Assembly: GCA_963691655.1 (NCBI GenBank)
Contig: OY829328.1
Span: 85,874,400 to 85,938,399, forward strand
Direction: 5' to 3'
DNA length: 64,000 bases
Source: Toxonevra muliebris
Taxonomy: Eukaryota; Arthropoda; Insecta; Diptera; Pallopteridae
A program made the translations under genes and the position numbers. Positions 1 to 23,714 of the stretch are shown here, in pieces. Under the pieces are notes generated by a model that saw only the letters and a program-made list of their open reading frames with translations, had not been told where the DNA came from and did no database searches. How positions within the stretch are numbered: the first letter of the stretch is position 1; the number at the start of each line of letters is the position of its first letter.

Positions 1-829
1 AACTCAACTAACAAAGATATATTTAAACTTCTTAGATATTTTGAAGATAATGCTCTTTCGAATCAATGTAAATAAAAATTAAGAAAACATCTATAAAATT
101 AAAATTTTCTGTTATTTCCTTCCAATGTTAAATACAGTATAGACCAAAAATTATACACACTTTCGTTTATTTTGTTTTCATTTTCAAAAACAAAAAGACA
201 TTTGCTTGCTATTTTTTTTTTTTTTTGCTACAACAAACTATTTTATGCAATATTTATTTATATAAATTGAAAAAGAAAATAAAATCGTATAAAAACAAAA
301 CTTATTTTCAATGCCTTTTTGACCAGCACCAATTGCTGTCGCTGCATGTGCGTTAACGCTGACGATTCACAGCATCATGCTAATTTCTGTACGCTACATA
401 CAAGTATAAATAAACTAACTTGACTTTAGACACAACTTCAAATGCTAAAATTATAAACAACAAAACGACAAAAAAAAAAAAAAAAAATACAAACAAGTAA
501 TTGCTTGTGACAATTTTATGCGATTTTCGTTTCCATTTTCTAGTTTTAGTTTCATTTTGCAATTTTAATTTATTGCATAAACAAAAACCCAACACACTAT
601 AATCATTTAAATGCTAATTTAAAACCAAATTCGATTTGGTTTCAATTGTATACAAAATAAAAATGAAAAATCAATTGAAGTAAGATGTGAATTTGTTTAT
701 ATATTTGAAGGAAACATAAATAAATTGAGTTAAATTTCTTTTTTTTTGCAAACGTGTGCATTTTTGTGACTGTGATTTCGCAATTTTCGTTTCAAAATAG
801 CAGCTATGGGCAGTGACTGAAAGCAAATG
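1..829. other. Non-coding A+T-rich DNA
   Basis: No supported gene. The short minus-strand frame at 380-595 is low-complexity and hydrophobic (it translates a poly-A/T tract) and has no gene-like features. The stretch could be intergenic or an upstream intron of Kank. Confidence 0.5.
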
Positions 830-1770
830 GGTTGAATTGACAGCAGACTGTCTAAAGCAGCAGAATATCTGAAGTAACAGAATAGCTAAACCGGTAGTAG
901 AATAAGTAAAATATCAGAGTTATTAAGCTGGCAGAAGGGTGCTTAAAGTAGCAGATTACTAAAGTAGCAGATTGCTAAAGTAGCAGATTACTTAAGTAGT
1001 AGATTGCTAAAGTAGCAGATTACTAAAGTAGCAGATTTCTAAAGTAGCAGATTACTAAAGTAGCAGATTACTGAAGTACCACAGTGACTAAAGTAGCAAA
1101 TCATTGAATTATCACAGTGACTAATCTGGCAGCAGGTTGACTAATATAATGAAATACTAAAGTAGTTCAGTGACTAAATTGGCGACAGAGTGATAAAAGT
1201 AGCAGTTATATAAAGTGGATAGTAGCTAAACTAACACCAGAGTGAGTAAAGTAGCAGATTATTGAAGTAACATAGTAATTAAACAGAAAGCAGAGTGACT
1301 AAAATAGCAGATTACTGAAGAATCACAGTGAATAAACAGCAAAGTATTGAAGTACTTTGCACAGTGACAAAAGTAGCGGACTACTGAAATATCATAGTGA
1401 CTAAAGTAGCAGATTATTGAACCAGCATAGTGATTAATCTGGCATAAGGGTGAATAATGTCATGAAATATTGTAGTAGTTCAGTGACTGAACTGGCAACA
1501 GATTTTCAAAATTGAAGTTATCTGAAGTTCATAGTAGCTAAACTGACACCAGAGTGAATGAAGTAGCAGATTACTGAAGAATCACAGTGGTTAAACAGCA
1601 AAGTATTGAAGTAGCATAGTGACTAAAGTAGCGGGCTGGAGTTGCATATTATTAAAGTGACTTATCTTAGAGAAGGCTGTCTTATGTAATGGCACTGAAG
1701 TGGAAACAGTAACTAAACTACGGAAATAGCAGAGCAACAAAGTAGCAGAGTACTAAACAAACACAGTAGT
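830..1770. repeat. Degenerate 16-bp tandem repeat (minisatellite)
   Basis: A unit close to CTAAAGTAGCAGATTA repeats head to tail. It is nearly exact at about 942-1080 (about eight copies) and decays on both sides into irregular pieces such as AGTAGCAG, CACAGTGACTAA and TGAAGTA out to about 830 and 1770. No coding frame is present. It lies in non-coding DNA far upstream of the Kank exons. Unit length and boundaries were read by eye. Confidence 0.85.
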
Positions 1771-3252
1771 TTAAATAGTAAAGCATTTAAAATAAAAATT
1801 TAAGATCAATGATCACAATCATTTTGACTAGCAATGATAATATTATTATGTAGAATAATAGAATAATGGCAGAAAAATATAAGAATTCAATCCACTGATA
1901 TTTTTGAATGACCGAAAAGTGTTTTTCTCACACATATTTTTCAATAAATCTAAATTTGAACACAAAGATGTTACGGCAATTTTTCTCATCGATTTTTTGT
2001 TCGCGTATGAGGGAAGGAAATCGAAAGTGGGTGAGTTAAAAAAATAAAAAAATAAATAATAAAATATTTTTATGGATTACCTATTTTAATTTCGATGCCC
2101 TTTTCTCGCGTACGAAAAATAAATCACCCGTAAAATTATCGTGTGACAATGTAGGCTGACACTGATTGAGAAGCAGACAGAATTAAAGTAGAGGACTTAT
2201 TGCTATATGTAGAAGTTAAAATCTTTATATAGGTTATAATATTAAACCTGTAGCTAAGTATAGAAACCCAAAATTCGGTTTAATTTGAGACTTAGTTAAA
2301 ATCAATTATAACTGAAATTCTGTTTAAAATTGACCTCATTAACTTGTAAACATTTTTCTTTTCTAAAAATCCAAACATATATTCAAATTTTTTACACCGT
2401 ATTGATTTATGTTACTTTTCAACTTCAAACAACCAATTTAACATATTTCGTAAAAATATTTCCCATATTTCTTTCAATATTTTCTTATTTAATTTCAATA
2501 TAAATTTGTCTTTTATGTTATTCAGAAAAAAAAAATGTGTCAAAAAATTAACCAAGAAAAATCTGAAAGCACAATAAATTATACAACTGTTTGAAGTATC
2601 TTAGAGATACAAAAACAAACAAAAAATAGTGTATTGCTTAGTATATTATAATCTAACATATGCGTGCATGATTCATACGTTCATGAAAGCGCTAAATTTG
2701 TAAAACTCTCCTCTAAAGAAAAATAAAAAATTTATTTTTATAAAATATTTTTTTTTCTCACACGCGAAAACAGAAATATATACTGTATAAAAAGAAGTAT
2801 TGAATCTAACATTTGAACTTATTTTAGCCAAGAGTCAAGAGTGTTTTTATTTTTATTTTTTTACTTTAGTGTTTTTTTTTTTTTCATTTAATGGTGATCA
2901 TCATCACAATTTTTTTTTATTTGCTATTATAAAAATAGTTTGCCATTAGTATGAAGGTTTTTCTTTGTGTTTTCATTATGTTTTCTTTCATTCTTTCTTT
3001 TATTTTAGTGTAATTTATTTTTAACTTATAGAATGAGTTTATATAACTTTAATGATTAATTACGGAGAAAAATAGAAAGAAAATAAAATGTAATTTCATT
3101 AACTTAAAAAAAAAAAAATTATTTAAAAACTTTTAGGACTTTTGGGAGCAATAATGTGATCGTATGAATTAAAAATGCTCACAATTTTTAATAGAATGAA
3201 AACTTATACTAATTTTATTCTAAACTAAGTTAAAACAATATTTGTTTTTTTG
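1771..3252. other. Non-coding A+T-rich DNA
   Basis: Many homopolymer A and T runs, with no open frame longer than noise and no recognisable motif. Confidence 0.5.
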
Positions 3253-3575
3253 GTCCAAAAGGTTAGGTTGGAGTGGCTGTCGAGAGACACACTTAGGCCT
3301 GAACGACCCATTGTGATACCACATAGTTGGACCTACAGTTTAACGCCGATTCCGAACGGCGGTGTGGCAATTTTTTATCGGCTTGGTGGTTTTGCCATTA
3401 CCAACCAATGTGTGTACCTGTACACTATCTTATAATTCTCATTCACTTCATATTGATAGTGAATATAAGAAAGTAATGAAAATTAACCACCAGACGAAGA
3501 CGGGAATCGAACCCGAACCTCCCAGATGAAAGTCTAGTGCACTATCCACTAGGCTATCGAGGTCGTCCACAAAAT
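3253..3575 (-). repeat. tRNA-derived SINE-like element
   Basis: On the minus strand, 3572-3490 reads like a tRNA. It has an A box TAGCCTAGTGG (3556-3546) and a B box GGTTCGATTCC (3513-3503), both matching the RNA polymerase III consensus, plus a T-arm CGGG/CCCG pairing. The anticodon arm CTAGA/TCTGG leaves only a 6-base loop, and the acceptor stem has two mismatches, so a working tRNA is unlikely. Downstream on the minus strand, to about 3253, lies a body with the GTTGGACCTACAGTTTAACG block. The same block recurs near 55866-55906, so this is a dispersed family. The weak plus-strand frame at 3250-3435 is part of this repeat and is not a gene. Confidence 0.6.
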
Positions 3576-5337
3576 AATCTTATTTTTTTTTCTGTGATGC
3601 CATCATTATTTGTAGTTTATATTGTTGAACTGGTTGGAGTTGCAGCTAATGCAAATTAACACAAGACTAAGCTTAAAACCTCTAAAAAGTTCTTTGAAAT
3701 ATTTAAATTTTCATGCAAGATATTATTCACACATTCTATAGAATTGCATAAAGTCTTTCCCCGATCTTTTATTGTAAATATAAGACCGTTGAAAACAATT
3801 TTTTTTGATTTCTATTGTTATAATGTAGTTTGGGCATTCGTTATGAAGTTCACTTCAGCCGTACTATCAAATATCACCAATGATTTAATTAATTCCGACT
3901 TTGGTGATTGTTTAGCTCTTACAAATATTAAAAACAGATATGAAAAAATGTTTTTTTTTTTAATTTTTTTTTATTTTCAATCGCTCATAATTTTTACAAA
4001 ATTAGTCCAAATACACTTAATGTTGTGGGAAAAACTATTTACTCAAACATGATTTCCCATATTTTTAAATTTTTGCTTAGTTTGTTTTTGGAAATACAAG
4101 TTTTGCTATGTCATCGGTTATCCTAAGATCTGAAATGAAAACTTTTTAAGAACTTTTCTACAACGAAATGGGGAGAGAAAAATGCGAATCTGAACTAGGT
4201 TTTGCTCTATCGATTCTAGTTTCTTTAAGTTTCGTCAAGAAAGGGTTAAGTGAAATATTAATACTAACTTACTTTGTCTATCTTTAAAAAAATATCTATT
4301 AAAAATATACGGAAAAATTTCATCAAAAAATCCCATTGAGGGCCACAGGATCAGCACTGTAAATAAATTGAGGTCAGGCAATACAAATTCGAATTCGATT
4401 TTCCTCCTCTGGCTTCCTTATGATCCCGAAAGGGTTAAGGCATTGAAATTATTGAAATTTTTTCTTGAACAAGCAGACCTTCTATAATATATCATGTAAT
4501 ATATCATAGGCAACCTTGAAAACATGATGCTAAAATGCTCACATTTTGACATATTGTATATCGTAAGAGTGCCAGAAAATAAATATTGAAACTATTTATT
4601 TTAAATATTTATACTTAGATATAGAGAATTTTAAATTTACACCAACTATATCAATTGAACTCAATCTGTATTGAATATATTTAATATAAATTTAAGGCTA
4701 ATACCCACAGTGGAAAATATTAGTAAAGTTATAAATAAATGAACAGTAATAAATTGTGGATTATTACTGGAATTAAATTGTTCGTTGTTTTCGAAAGAAC
4801 TATTGTGAAAAATCTGCAAATTTACTACGTCTGTAGTAAAGTTCGAACCCTGGTCGCTGCATAACATAGAGCAGAATTGATGTTATTTGAAGCATAAAAA
4901 TTAAAAATTTCTGCTCACAATCAGGCGAATTCGAATTCCAAACCTGGCCAATTAATCCTGGACAGCAGATTTCTGCTACCTTCGCGTTTACATGTTTACA
5001 CAACATCCTGCAAGGTATTACCAACGGATAGTCCCACAGACTGAGTGAAAGAAGACGAAGCAGATGGTTTTAGTTGGTAGGAATCTATGCAAAATTTCCA
5101 CCTTCCAACGCACGAAAAGAATAAACAATAAAAACAAATTATACTCTTCGATTAAATTTATACTCTTTTAGTAAAAGTGAAAATATAAAAAATCAATACT
5201 AACTTTACACCTTGAGTGTCTCTACTATCACAAAAGTTGAATGTCAGTTCAAAAAAAGAAAAAGAAAATAAAAACAAAGTAAACAGTAGCGGTAAAACAA
5301 ATATACGATGCTCAGAAATAGAGTACCAAAATGTGAC
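3576..5337. other. Non-coding DNA upstream of Kank
   Basis: No supported coding region. Around 4840-4860 the minus strand carries a B-box-like GGTTCGAAC, possibly another decayed SINE. GAAAGGGTTAAG-type words occur at about 4243 and 4428 without an opposing copy. Confidence 0.4.
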
Positions 5338-6480
5338 TTTGCTCTCTCTCACTCTCTTTCTCTGTTCTTTACCGCTCTCGCAAGCTCTCGTTCGTTTTTT
5401 GCTACAATTATGCTCACTTAAAGAGAGTAACTGTTGATCAAATTATTATTTTAAATATTTGTTTAAAATAAAGCAACAAAAATAACCAAAACTATTATTG
5501 AGCCATGTGATGTGAGTTTGTTGTTGTGCATAATTGATTTTCTTATCTGTTTGGAATTATTTGTTTAGCAAAAGCTTTGATTACGTGCAACGTGCACGAT
5601 TTTGAGAGTGTATCGCTGATAATACATATATGGCACCTACATATGCCACTAGGAGCATATGTTTCCATTAGATTCGACTTTAGTTCCATAATCAAAACAA
5701 TTTGTTATCTTTAGCGCAATTTTATATTAGTTGTTTTTGTTATTTAGTAACATTTTTATATAATTTTATTGCCAATTTCTCTCGCTCGTAGGTGAGAGCT
5801 TTTTTTTCTAGGTGTTCTGTTGTTGATTTTATTTTGCTACTTTTGTGAAATGAAAAGATTTTGTGTATTTTTTTTTCTTTTTTTTGTTTTGAGTTAAAAA
5901 TTTACATACTTATTATTCTGTCAGATAATTTCTGCTCACAATTTCTGGCACAGTTTGTCGACAACTTTCGAACCTAACGCAAAAAACGCGAGCGTTTTGT
6001 TGTGCGCGCGTAAAACGCAACGAGAACGAGCGTTTTAAAACGAAAAAATAATAACAATAAGAAAAATTTTGTAAAATTTGTCGTAATAAAAAAAAAAACA
6101 AAACACGAAATTTAAAATTTTTTTTTAGTAATTTAAATTAATTTAATCAACCCAACGAAAGTTACGACGACATTAAAATTTAAGCAAAAATCTTATATTA
6201 TAATTTTAATCAATCTTTGCTAAAACCAGGAAAATATAAAGTGTAGCAAAAAACAAAAAAATTATTTCAAGCGGTTAAACTCATAAAAATTTAACATGAG
6301 ATAACATTTCTTTAAAATAACTTAAAACGAATAATATATATATGAAAAAAGAAATGCCTGTTTTGCTCTCATATAAATCCTAAAAGCTAATGTTAGATAT
6401 TTATAACAACAAAAGAAAAGCAAAAATTTTCAACGACAAACAATAAAAACAAATATGCTCACATTACTTAATAAAATTAA
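5338..6480 (+). promoter_or_regulatory. Candidate promoter / 5' leader region of Kank
   Basis: A CT-rich tract at about 5338-5396 has repeated CTCTC/CGCTCTCG words, like GAGA-factor sites on the other strand. It is followed near 5930-6040 by an unusually GC-rich island (GCGCGCGTAAAACGC) in otherwise A+T-rich DNA. Such islands often mark first exons in flies, and the first recognisable Kank coding exon begins about 0.9 kb further on. No transcription start can be fixed from the sequence alone. Between 6729 and 6791 there is a 20-codon ATG frame, Pro/Ser-rich, in a hexamer-like TTCGCC repeat. It could be an upstream ORF or chance. Confidence 0.3.
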
Positions 6481-6921
6481 ACGCAATCTTTTTTACAGTG
6501 AGTTTCAGTGTCGTTATTATAATTACCGCTACTGTAATGCTTGATTGATTTTGTTTATTCCATACTTTCTTAATTGCATTGTGTTGTTATTAATCTGAGA
6601 AGAAAAGAAAAAAAAAAAAACAAAAATAAAAAAAAAATTAATTAAAAATCAAATATAACTTACATTAATTAAGCTCAATGCCACAAATGGTAGCAAAGTG
6701 CATTTTTTTAATTGTTGTCACTGTGACTATGCCTGCACCTTTGCATTCGCCTTCGTCTGTACTTGTGCCTTCGCCTTTGCCAACAATATGATTGCTGCTT
6801 TTGTTATTGCTCCGGCTGCTATTGCTAGTATTGTCTCGCTCACTATTTGCTTTACAATTAATAATTAATTAATTAAATAATTGTATAATATTGTGCTATA
6901 AATGCTTTAAGAAAAGCAAAT

Positions 6922-18124
<11,203 letters not shown>

Positions 18125-20396
18125 ATTCGCGTGTATGAGTATGAAAAACGTTTGCCATAATTTATAGAGATTAGAGATAATGATAATGAGATTGTGATGA
18201 TTGACGTAGATTACGCTGATGATGGTGATCTTGATACCAGCCAATGATGAACAAACTTTAAGTAGATTTTTTTCGAGCTATAATATATTTGGCATTTAGA
18301 ATATATAGAAAAACAAAATTTTTTTTAGTAGAAAACTTAAGTAGTTTATTTAATTTTATAAAAGTTAAAACAAAACGCAATATAGCAAACCATATCAATC
18401 AAGAAAATTTTTAAAAACACATTCCATATTTCTTAAAAAAACACAAAAGTCAATTAAAATGAATTATCAAGCACTTTTGCAACGAACTCGAAACTTTTGA
18501 AAATTTCAAAAACTTGATCTAAAATATAAAAACACTTAAAAAAAGCAATCAAGCTTATTCACAAACATTTTACTTAGTAAAAAGTGTTTTCTAATGCACA
18601 GGAAAAAATAATCCATCCATTTAAATAAAAGAAAAATCAAAACATAAAGTTTTTTCCACTTTTAATAAAATGAAATTAAAATAAATCTAAAAACAAAGAA
18701 AGAACTTAAAATGAATCAATTTCTTCTAAATTGTCAATGTGTTTTAAGCAGCTTGCAATTAGACACATATGGCAACGCTTTCTGACGCAAATTTTAACAC
18801 AATATCAGAGAATATGTACTGCATAGAAGAAGAGAGGGTAAACAATGAAGAAATTGAACTGTTGCACACGTCAATTCAGGAGAAATGAGCAGGAGAACCA
18901 GTTAGTAAATTCTGCTCTGAGAAGTCAAATTGGTGAAAAATCATTAACCCATGGAATGCAAGCAAATGAAAATGAGCGTAATTTAATTAAAATGAGAACA
19001 GTGTTTGTTTTAAGCGAAAAAGCTTTACATATTCTTTGATTTGCTTGAAATAAAAAGCTATTTCAACGCTTTCTAAACCTTTTTTTATTTGAAAGTTTAG
19101 AATATTAAAGTTAAATCAACTTTACACTGCTATTATGCTAAGAAATTTTTCACAATTTTTAAAGTAATAACAAAAAGAGAAATCAAAAAATTATTTATAA
19201 ATTTAAAATATAGTTTTATTTAGAATTATTTTCAAAGCATTTTTTTCCTTTCTTTAATAAAATAAAACAAAATTAAAACTATTTATTTTAGCACAGCTTG
19301 TACTATACATTTATATTTTGAATAATTTTAATTTAAAAAACCCATAAGAGAAAAACAAAAAATTATGTATTCTTTAATTTATGTTTTAATATTAACACCT
19401 GTTTTTACTACTAACTACACACAAAAAATAACGCTTAAATGTATAACGCCTTAATAATGAATTGCTGAATATTGCAATAGTTGCACATACAACAATACAT
19501 TATTAAGCTGCATTACTACATGTACTTTTTAAATCATATCAGAATTAAAGAGAAATAAAAATAAAAAAACGACAATGAAACGATTTATTTACACAATGGT
19601 AAGAAGTAAAAACAAACTTTATAATTAATTATTTGTAAGTATTTTTCATGAGAAAAAAAAGAAGAAAAATCAAAAAATTGTTCAGACTAACGTTTTGAAA
19701 AATTAATCATAGTTAAACCACAATGTTGGTTACATAATATAAAATATAAAGGTTTTAAATAAAAATGTTTTAACTTGTTCTAAATAAAAATTATAAATGA
19801 TTAAAAAGAAAACGATAGATACTTTTACATATACATATTTAAAAACTATATAAATACGAGTATTTACTTGAACTTATTGTAGCATGAATACAAATAAAAG
19901 TTTTAATGAAGAAATTATAAAAATTATTTGAAAACATTGGAAATTTTTAAGAAATGTGTGAGTAACTTAATTTAGGCTCTCAACGAAAGGAGAGAAATAG
20001 AGATATATGGAAGTTTGGTTGGCTTTCAAATTTTCTGTTCAAATTTTCTGTGTTCGAATTTGTCTGCTGATTTATGTGGTCAGAAAACGAGTCAGCTAAT
20101 CAACTGGTATTAAGAAGCATTCAGCCTATAATTTCTCTATATATTTCCTTCTCATTTTTACTAAAATTTTCGTAAGATTACTTATTTTTGAATTTTATAA
20201 AGCTCATATATTTTTCGTTATTTTTTTTCCAACATAAAGCCAATAAAATTTATCAAAGTTCACAGGTATAAACTATACATACATGCACACATAATATTTA
20301 TAAATTGATGTACTACACGACGATTAAGAAGAGATTAAAAATTTTCCATCACCTACAAACAATTGTAAAAAAGCAAATAATCATAAATGAAATAAA
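18125..20396. other. 3' region shared by convergent Kank and P450 gene A
   Basis: The plus strand is A-rich, with several AATAAA-type signals (for example near 18664 and 18679), as expected for the Kank 3' untranslated region. The two genes converge, and the minus-strand 3' end of gene A must also lie here. No further gene is supported. Confidence 0.6.
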
Positions 20397-21965
20397 TCAC
20401 ACTCTATCCACCTGCAAATGAATGCCGCCCTTTACGCTAAATATTCTCAAATTTTTGTTATCGTAATCCAAAATCTTTGGTGTCTTTTCAACGGCAGTAA
20501 ACTTAAAATTCTTCAGCAACATTGCAAGACCAATTAAAACTTGCATTTTTCCAAAACGTTCAGCAATACAAATACGTGGACCCGCACCAAAAGGTAAATA
20601 CGACATAGCAGGACGTTTTTGTACTTCCAACGACGAGAAACGATCCGGATCGAACTTATGCGGTTCTGGATAGTAAAGAGGATCATGCTGAATAGCGTAA
20701 ACTGGTATGAGTACCGCTATACCACGCTCGATGGTAAATGAAGTGTCAGGAACTGGATAGTCTTTGCGTGCAATGCGTCTCAGGGTGGGTGCGACGGGAT
20801 ATTTGCGTAGAGTTTCTGTGAAAGAAAGGAATATATAAATTTTTTATATTTTCTAGTTCCTTTATTTATTTAACATACCCATCACAACTTGCTCCAGATA
20901 CTGCATATCCTTCAGACACTCATAGCTCAATTGATTATTATGAGCCTTCAAACTTTTCAAAATATCTGCTCTTGCTCGCTCTTGCACTACTTGATTTTGG
21001 CTTAACTCATATAAACAAAAAGACATAGTACTCGAGCTTGTTTCAAAACCGCCAATGAAGAATACAAATGCCTGCCCAATAATTTCCTCTAAGGTCAATG
21101 CAAAATCTCCAACATCTCCATCGTTTTGTTTTGTATTCTTCAACTGAATTAATATATCCAAAAAATCATTACGTCTTATTTGATTTCGTTCACGATATTC
21201 AATATTTTCGGTAACAATTCTGCTATAGAAATCGATAAGTTCACGTGAAAACGCTTTTACATGTAGCTTATGAAATATTTTCGGGAATCTAGTACCCAAA
21301 GCTTCAATAATCGGATTGAAACAACCGAATGCTTTATCGCCTATCATGCGAAACTCGGTATTGGGTTCACGTAAACTATTACATTCAATGCCAAAGGCTA
21401 CGGTTCCAATGACGTCAGTGGTAAAACGCGCACATAAATCACGTATTTCCAGCTGATCTGTTCCGTCGGTCTTCAATTGTAGCAACTCCTGCATTACTTC
21501 CACGAAACGTTCACCCACTTCTACCACTGTGGGAAACATAAATTTCATTTTACCTGATGTGAAGGTCGGTGTCAGTTTCGTACGTAAACGTTTCCATGCT
21601 TCACCCTCTAGGCGTACAATATTCCCGGATAGAGGATCATCGCGTACATTGTGATAGAAACCGCGATCAGGAAAATGCTCAAAATCACTTATGAATACCG
21701 ATTTAATTAAATCCAAATCAAGTAGCAGCACTGCCGGTGAAAATGCCAAAAACATGCCCACAAATGGGCGGTTGGTACGCTTAAAACGCGTGTAGAGCTC
21801 TTGTAGATAGTAGGCTATGTGTTGTTTGCGTCCAAAAAAGTATAAAGATTTTGGTTCATTGGGTATATTACGTTTGCTCCAGTAAACTTGCAGTTGCTTC
21901 AGCCATAAATAGACGCCAGCGATTAGCATTAATAGCGTGATAAATAAAAGCTGAAAATAGTCCAT
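20397..21965 (-). CDS. CYP6-type cytochrome P450, gene A
   Basis: Two exons, 21965-20879 and 20815-20397, with a 63-bp phase-1 intron, give 501 residues, normal for the family. Start chosen: the Met of MDYFQ, immediately before the hydrophobic ER anchor. An upstream in-frame ATG at 22007 would add 14 polar residues ahead of the anchor. Seen: anchor about 3-25; C-helix WKRLR; I-helix GGFETS (305-310); ExxR ETLR (363-366); PDRF; heme loop FGAGPRICIAERFG with ligand Cys445. The glycine after Cys-Ile is Ala here, a tolerated but uncommon change in this cluster. It is the most divergent member, lies at the Kank edge of the array, and is divergent from gene B. A CYP317-like assignment is conceivable but untested. 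Confidence 0.93.
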
Positions 21966-22529
21966 CGTAGCGTTTGAGCTTTGTTGTATTCGTGTGGTGT
22001 TGTTCACTCCACTGTTGTTGTGGTGAGACTAAATTTTTCACAATCAATTGAATGCTTTTTTGGTCTTAGTTTTGATTAAAAGAGAATGGAAAATTATGGT
22101 TAGTTCGAAGCGTTTAAGAGTGTTTTGTGTAAGCGTAAGAGTGCAAGCTTTTGGCGTTGATGATTTTAAGTCATTTTTGAAAATATCATATTGAGAGAAA
22201 CAGAATCTTTGAACCTACAATAAAAAAAGAAACAAATTTAGAGATAGATCTATTGATTGTATTTCTAACCAACCCAGTTGGAAATTCATAATCGAGGCGA
22301 TCTCTTGGCGATAAGCAACTTACATTTAATTTTTGTGTTGTGGAATATTGAGATACAGAACTATTGATAAATAATACAAAAACTGTCAAAATCTAAAAGT
22401 TTAAATATTTATTTTTCAGGGTCGTTTAGTTTTGGGGTTAGGGTGATGTAAAAGTGATGAGATGTAGTGAGATTATTTAAATAACTAAAAGTTAGGGAAT
22501 TTGCTTTATATTGAGATTAAACGCAGCCA

Positions 22530-23215
22530 AATCAGGCAAAGGCAAGCGAGGTCAAATGAGATGAAATGATTTTATATTAAATGGAGTGAAATTGATCGGA
22601 TGTAAGTCATGATGAAATAAAGAAAGAAAAAAATAAGTCAGATGGATTCATGTCAGATAGCAAGTCAGAAAACAAGTCAGATGACTTCCGATCAGGTCAT
22701 ATTAAGCCCGCTGACATCAGATCCGATGATATCCAGACATTTGACTACAAGTCAAATGAAAGCAAGCCAAACCAACCAAAATAAAGTCAGACAAGAACAA
22801 CTTGGAAAATGAGAGTCAGATGAAATTAAATTAGAAAAAATAAAATAATTCAAATAGAAACAAATCGAAAGAAATCAATTCAATTAAAATCAAGTCAGCT
22901 GAATCTTATTCAGACGGAATCATATGAAATCAATGCAGATAAAGCGAATGAAATCGACTCAGATGAATTCTAATCAAATCATAAGAAATCAACTCAGATG
23001 CAATCAAATCAAATCAGATGAAATCAGCTCAGATTGAACCAACTTAAATGAATTCAACTCAAGACGGATGGAATCAAATCAGATGAAATTAATTCTGATG
23101 GCATTACATAAGATAGAATCAAATGAAATAAAATTAACTAAGAGATGAAATCGGGTTAGGTGAAATCATTCTAGATAGAATCAACTCAGATCGAAACAAA
23201 TTAGTATAATTAATT
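22530..23215. repeat. Degenerate GATGAAATC-type short tandem repeat
   Basis: Irregular repetition of TCAGATGAAATCAA-like words (AGATGAAATCA, CAAGTCAGATG, GAATCAAATCAGATG), with spacing around 14-16 bases and much drift. It lies in the shared upstream region of two divergent P450 genes. No coding potential. Confidence 0.75.
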
Positions 23216-23656
23216 AATACGATTGATGTACAATAAAAATTGCTCGCATCGGATTTATTAGTTCATCGCTTGAAGCACAACTTTCTTGTGCAATCCTTAA
23301 GAGATATTTTGTGCGAGATCTATTTCTTTTTGTGTTTGATTAAATTCTAAAGGTTTTGAGGGGCACCAAGTCGCGATGTCCTTAGTGCTTTAAATTTAAA
23401 TTTGGTTTTAATAATTGAAATTAGTTTGCGCAGTGTAATTTTTCTAATTAATATTTTTAAATCAGTACGGAAGTGACGCTGACATTTTTAAAACAACATT
23501 TCCATTATATCTTATAGATTAAAATACTTGAAAATAAATTAAATTATTGAACGTTAAAATTAAATCTTTAGGAAATGAAAGATTATTGAAAACGCAATAT
23601 CTTATCAAGTTTAAAAATAGCTATCAATACTAGGGCCTTGCAATCCAAAGAAAAGT

Positions 23657-23664
23657 TATAAATA
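23657..23664 (+). promoter_or_regulatory. TATA box of P450 gene B
   Basis: TATAAATA lies 50 bases before the ATG. The surrounding block (about 23650-23714) is closely matched upstream of gene C, including AGTAAACAAAGAAA directly before both ATGs. Conservation between the duplicates supports a core promoter. Confidence 0.65.
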
Positions 23665-23714
23665 CCTATGAAGTGAAGCGCCCACACGAAGTTGGTTAAA
23701 AGTAAACAAAGAAA

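Larger units (their letters stand above)
21966..23714. other. Intergenic region between divergent P450 genes A and B
   Basis: It carries the 5' sides of both genes. Most of 22530-23215 is the degenerate repeat described separately. The frame at 22186-22389 has no recognisable content. Confidence 0.6.

Noticed and set aside
3490..3575. Functional tRNA gene on the minus strand
   Set aside because: The anticodon loop has six bases and the acceptor stem is mismatched. It is attached to a dispersed repeat body, so a SINE head is more likely.
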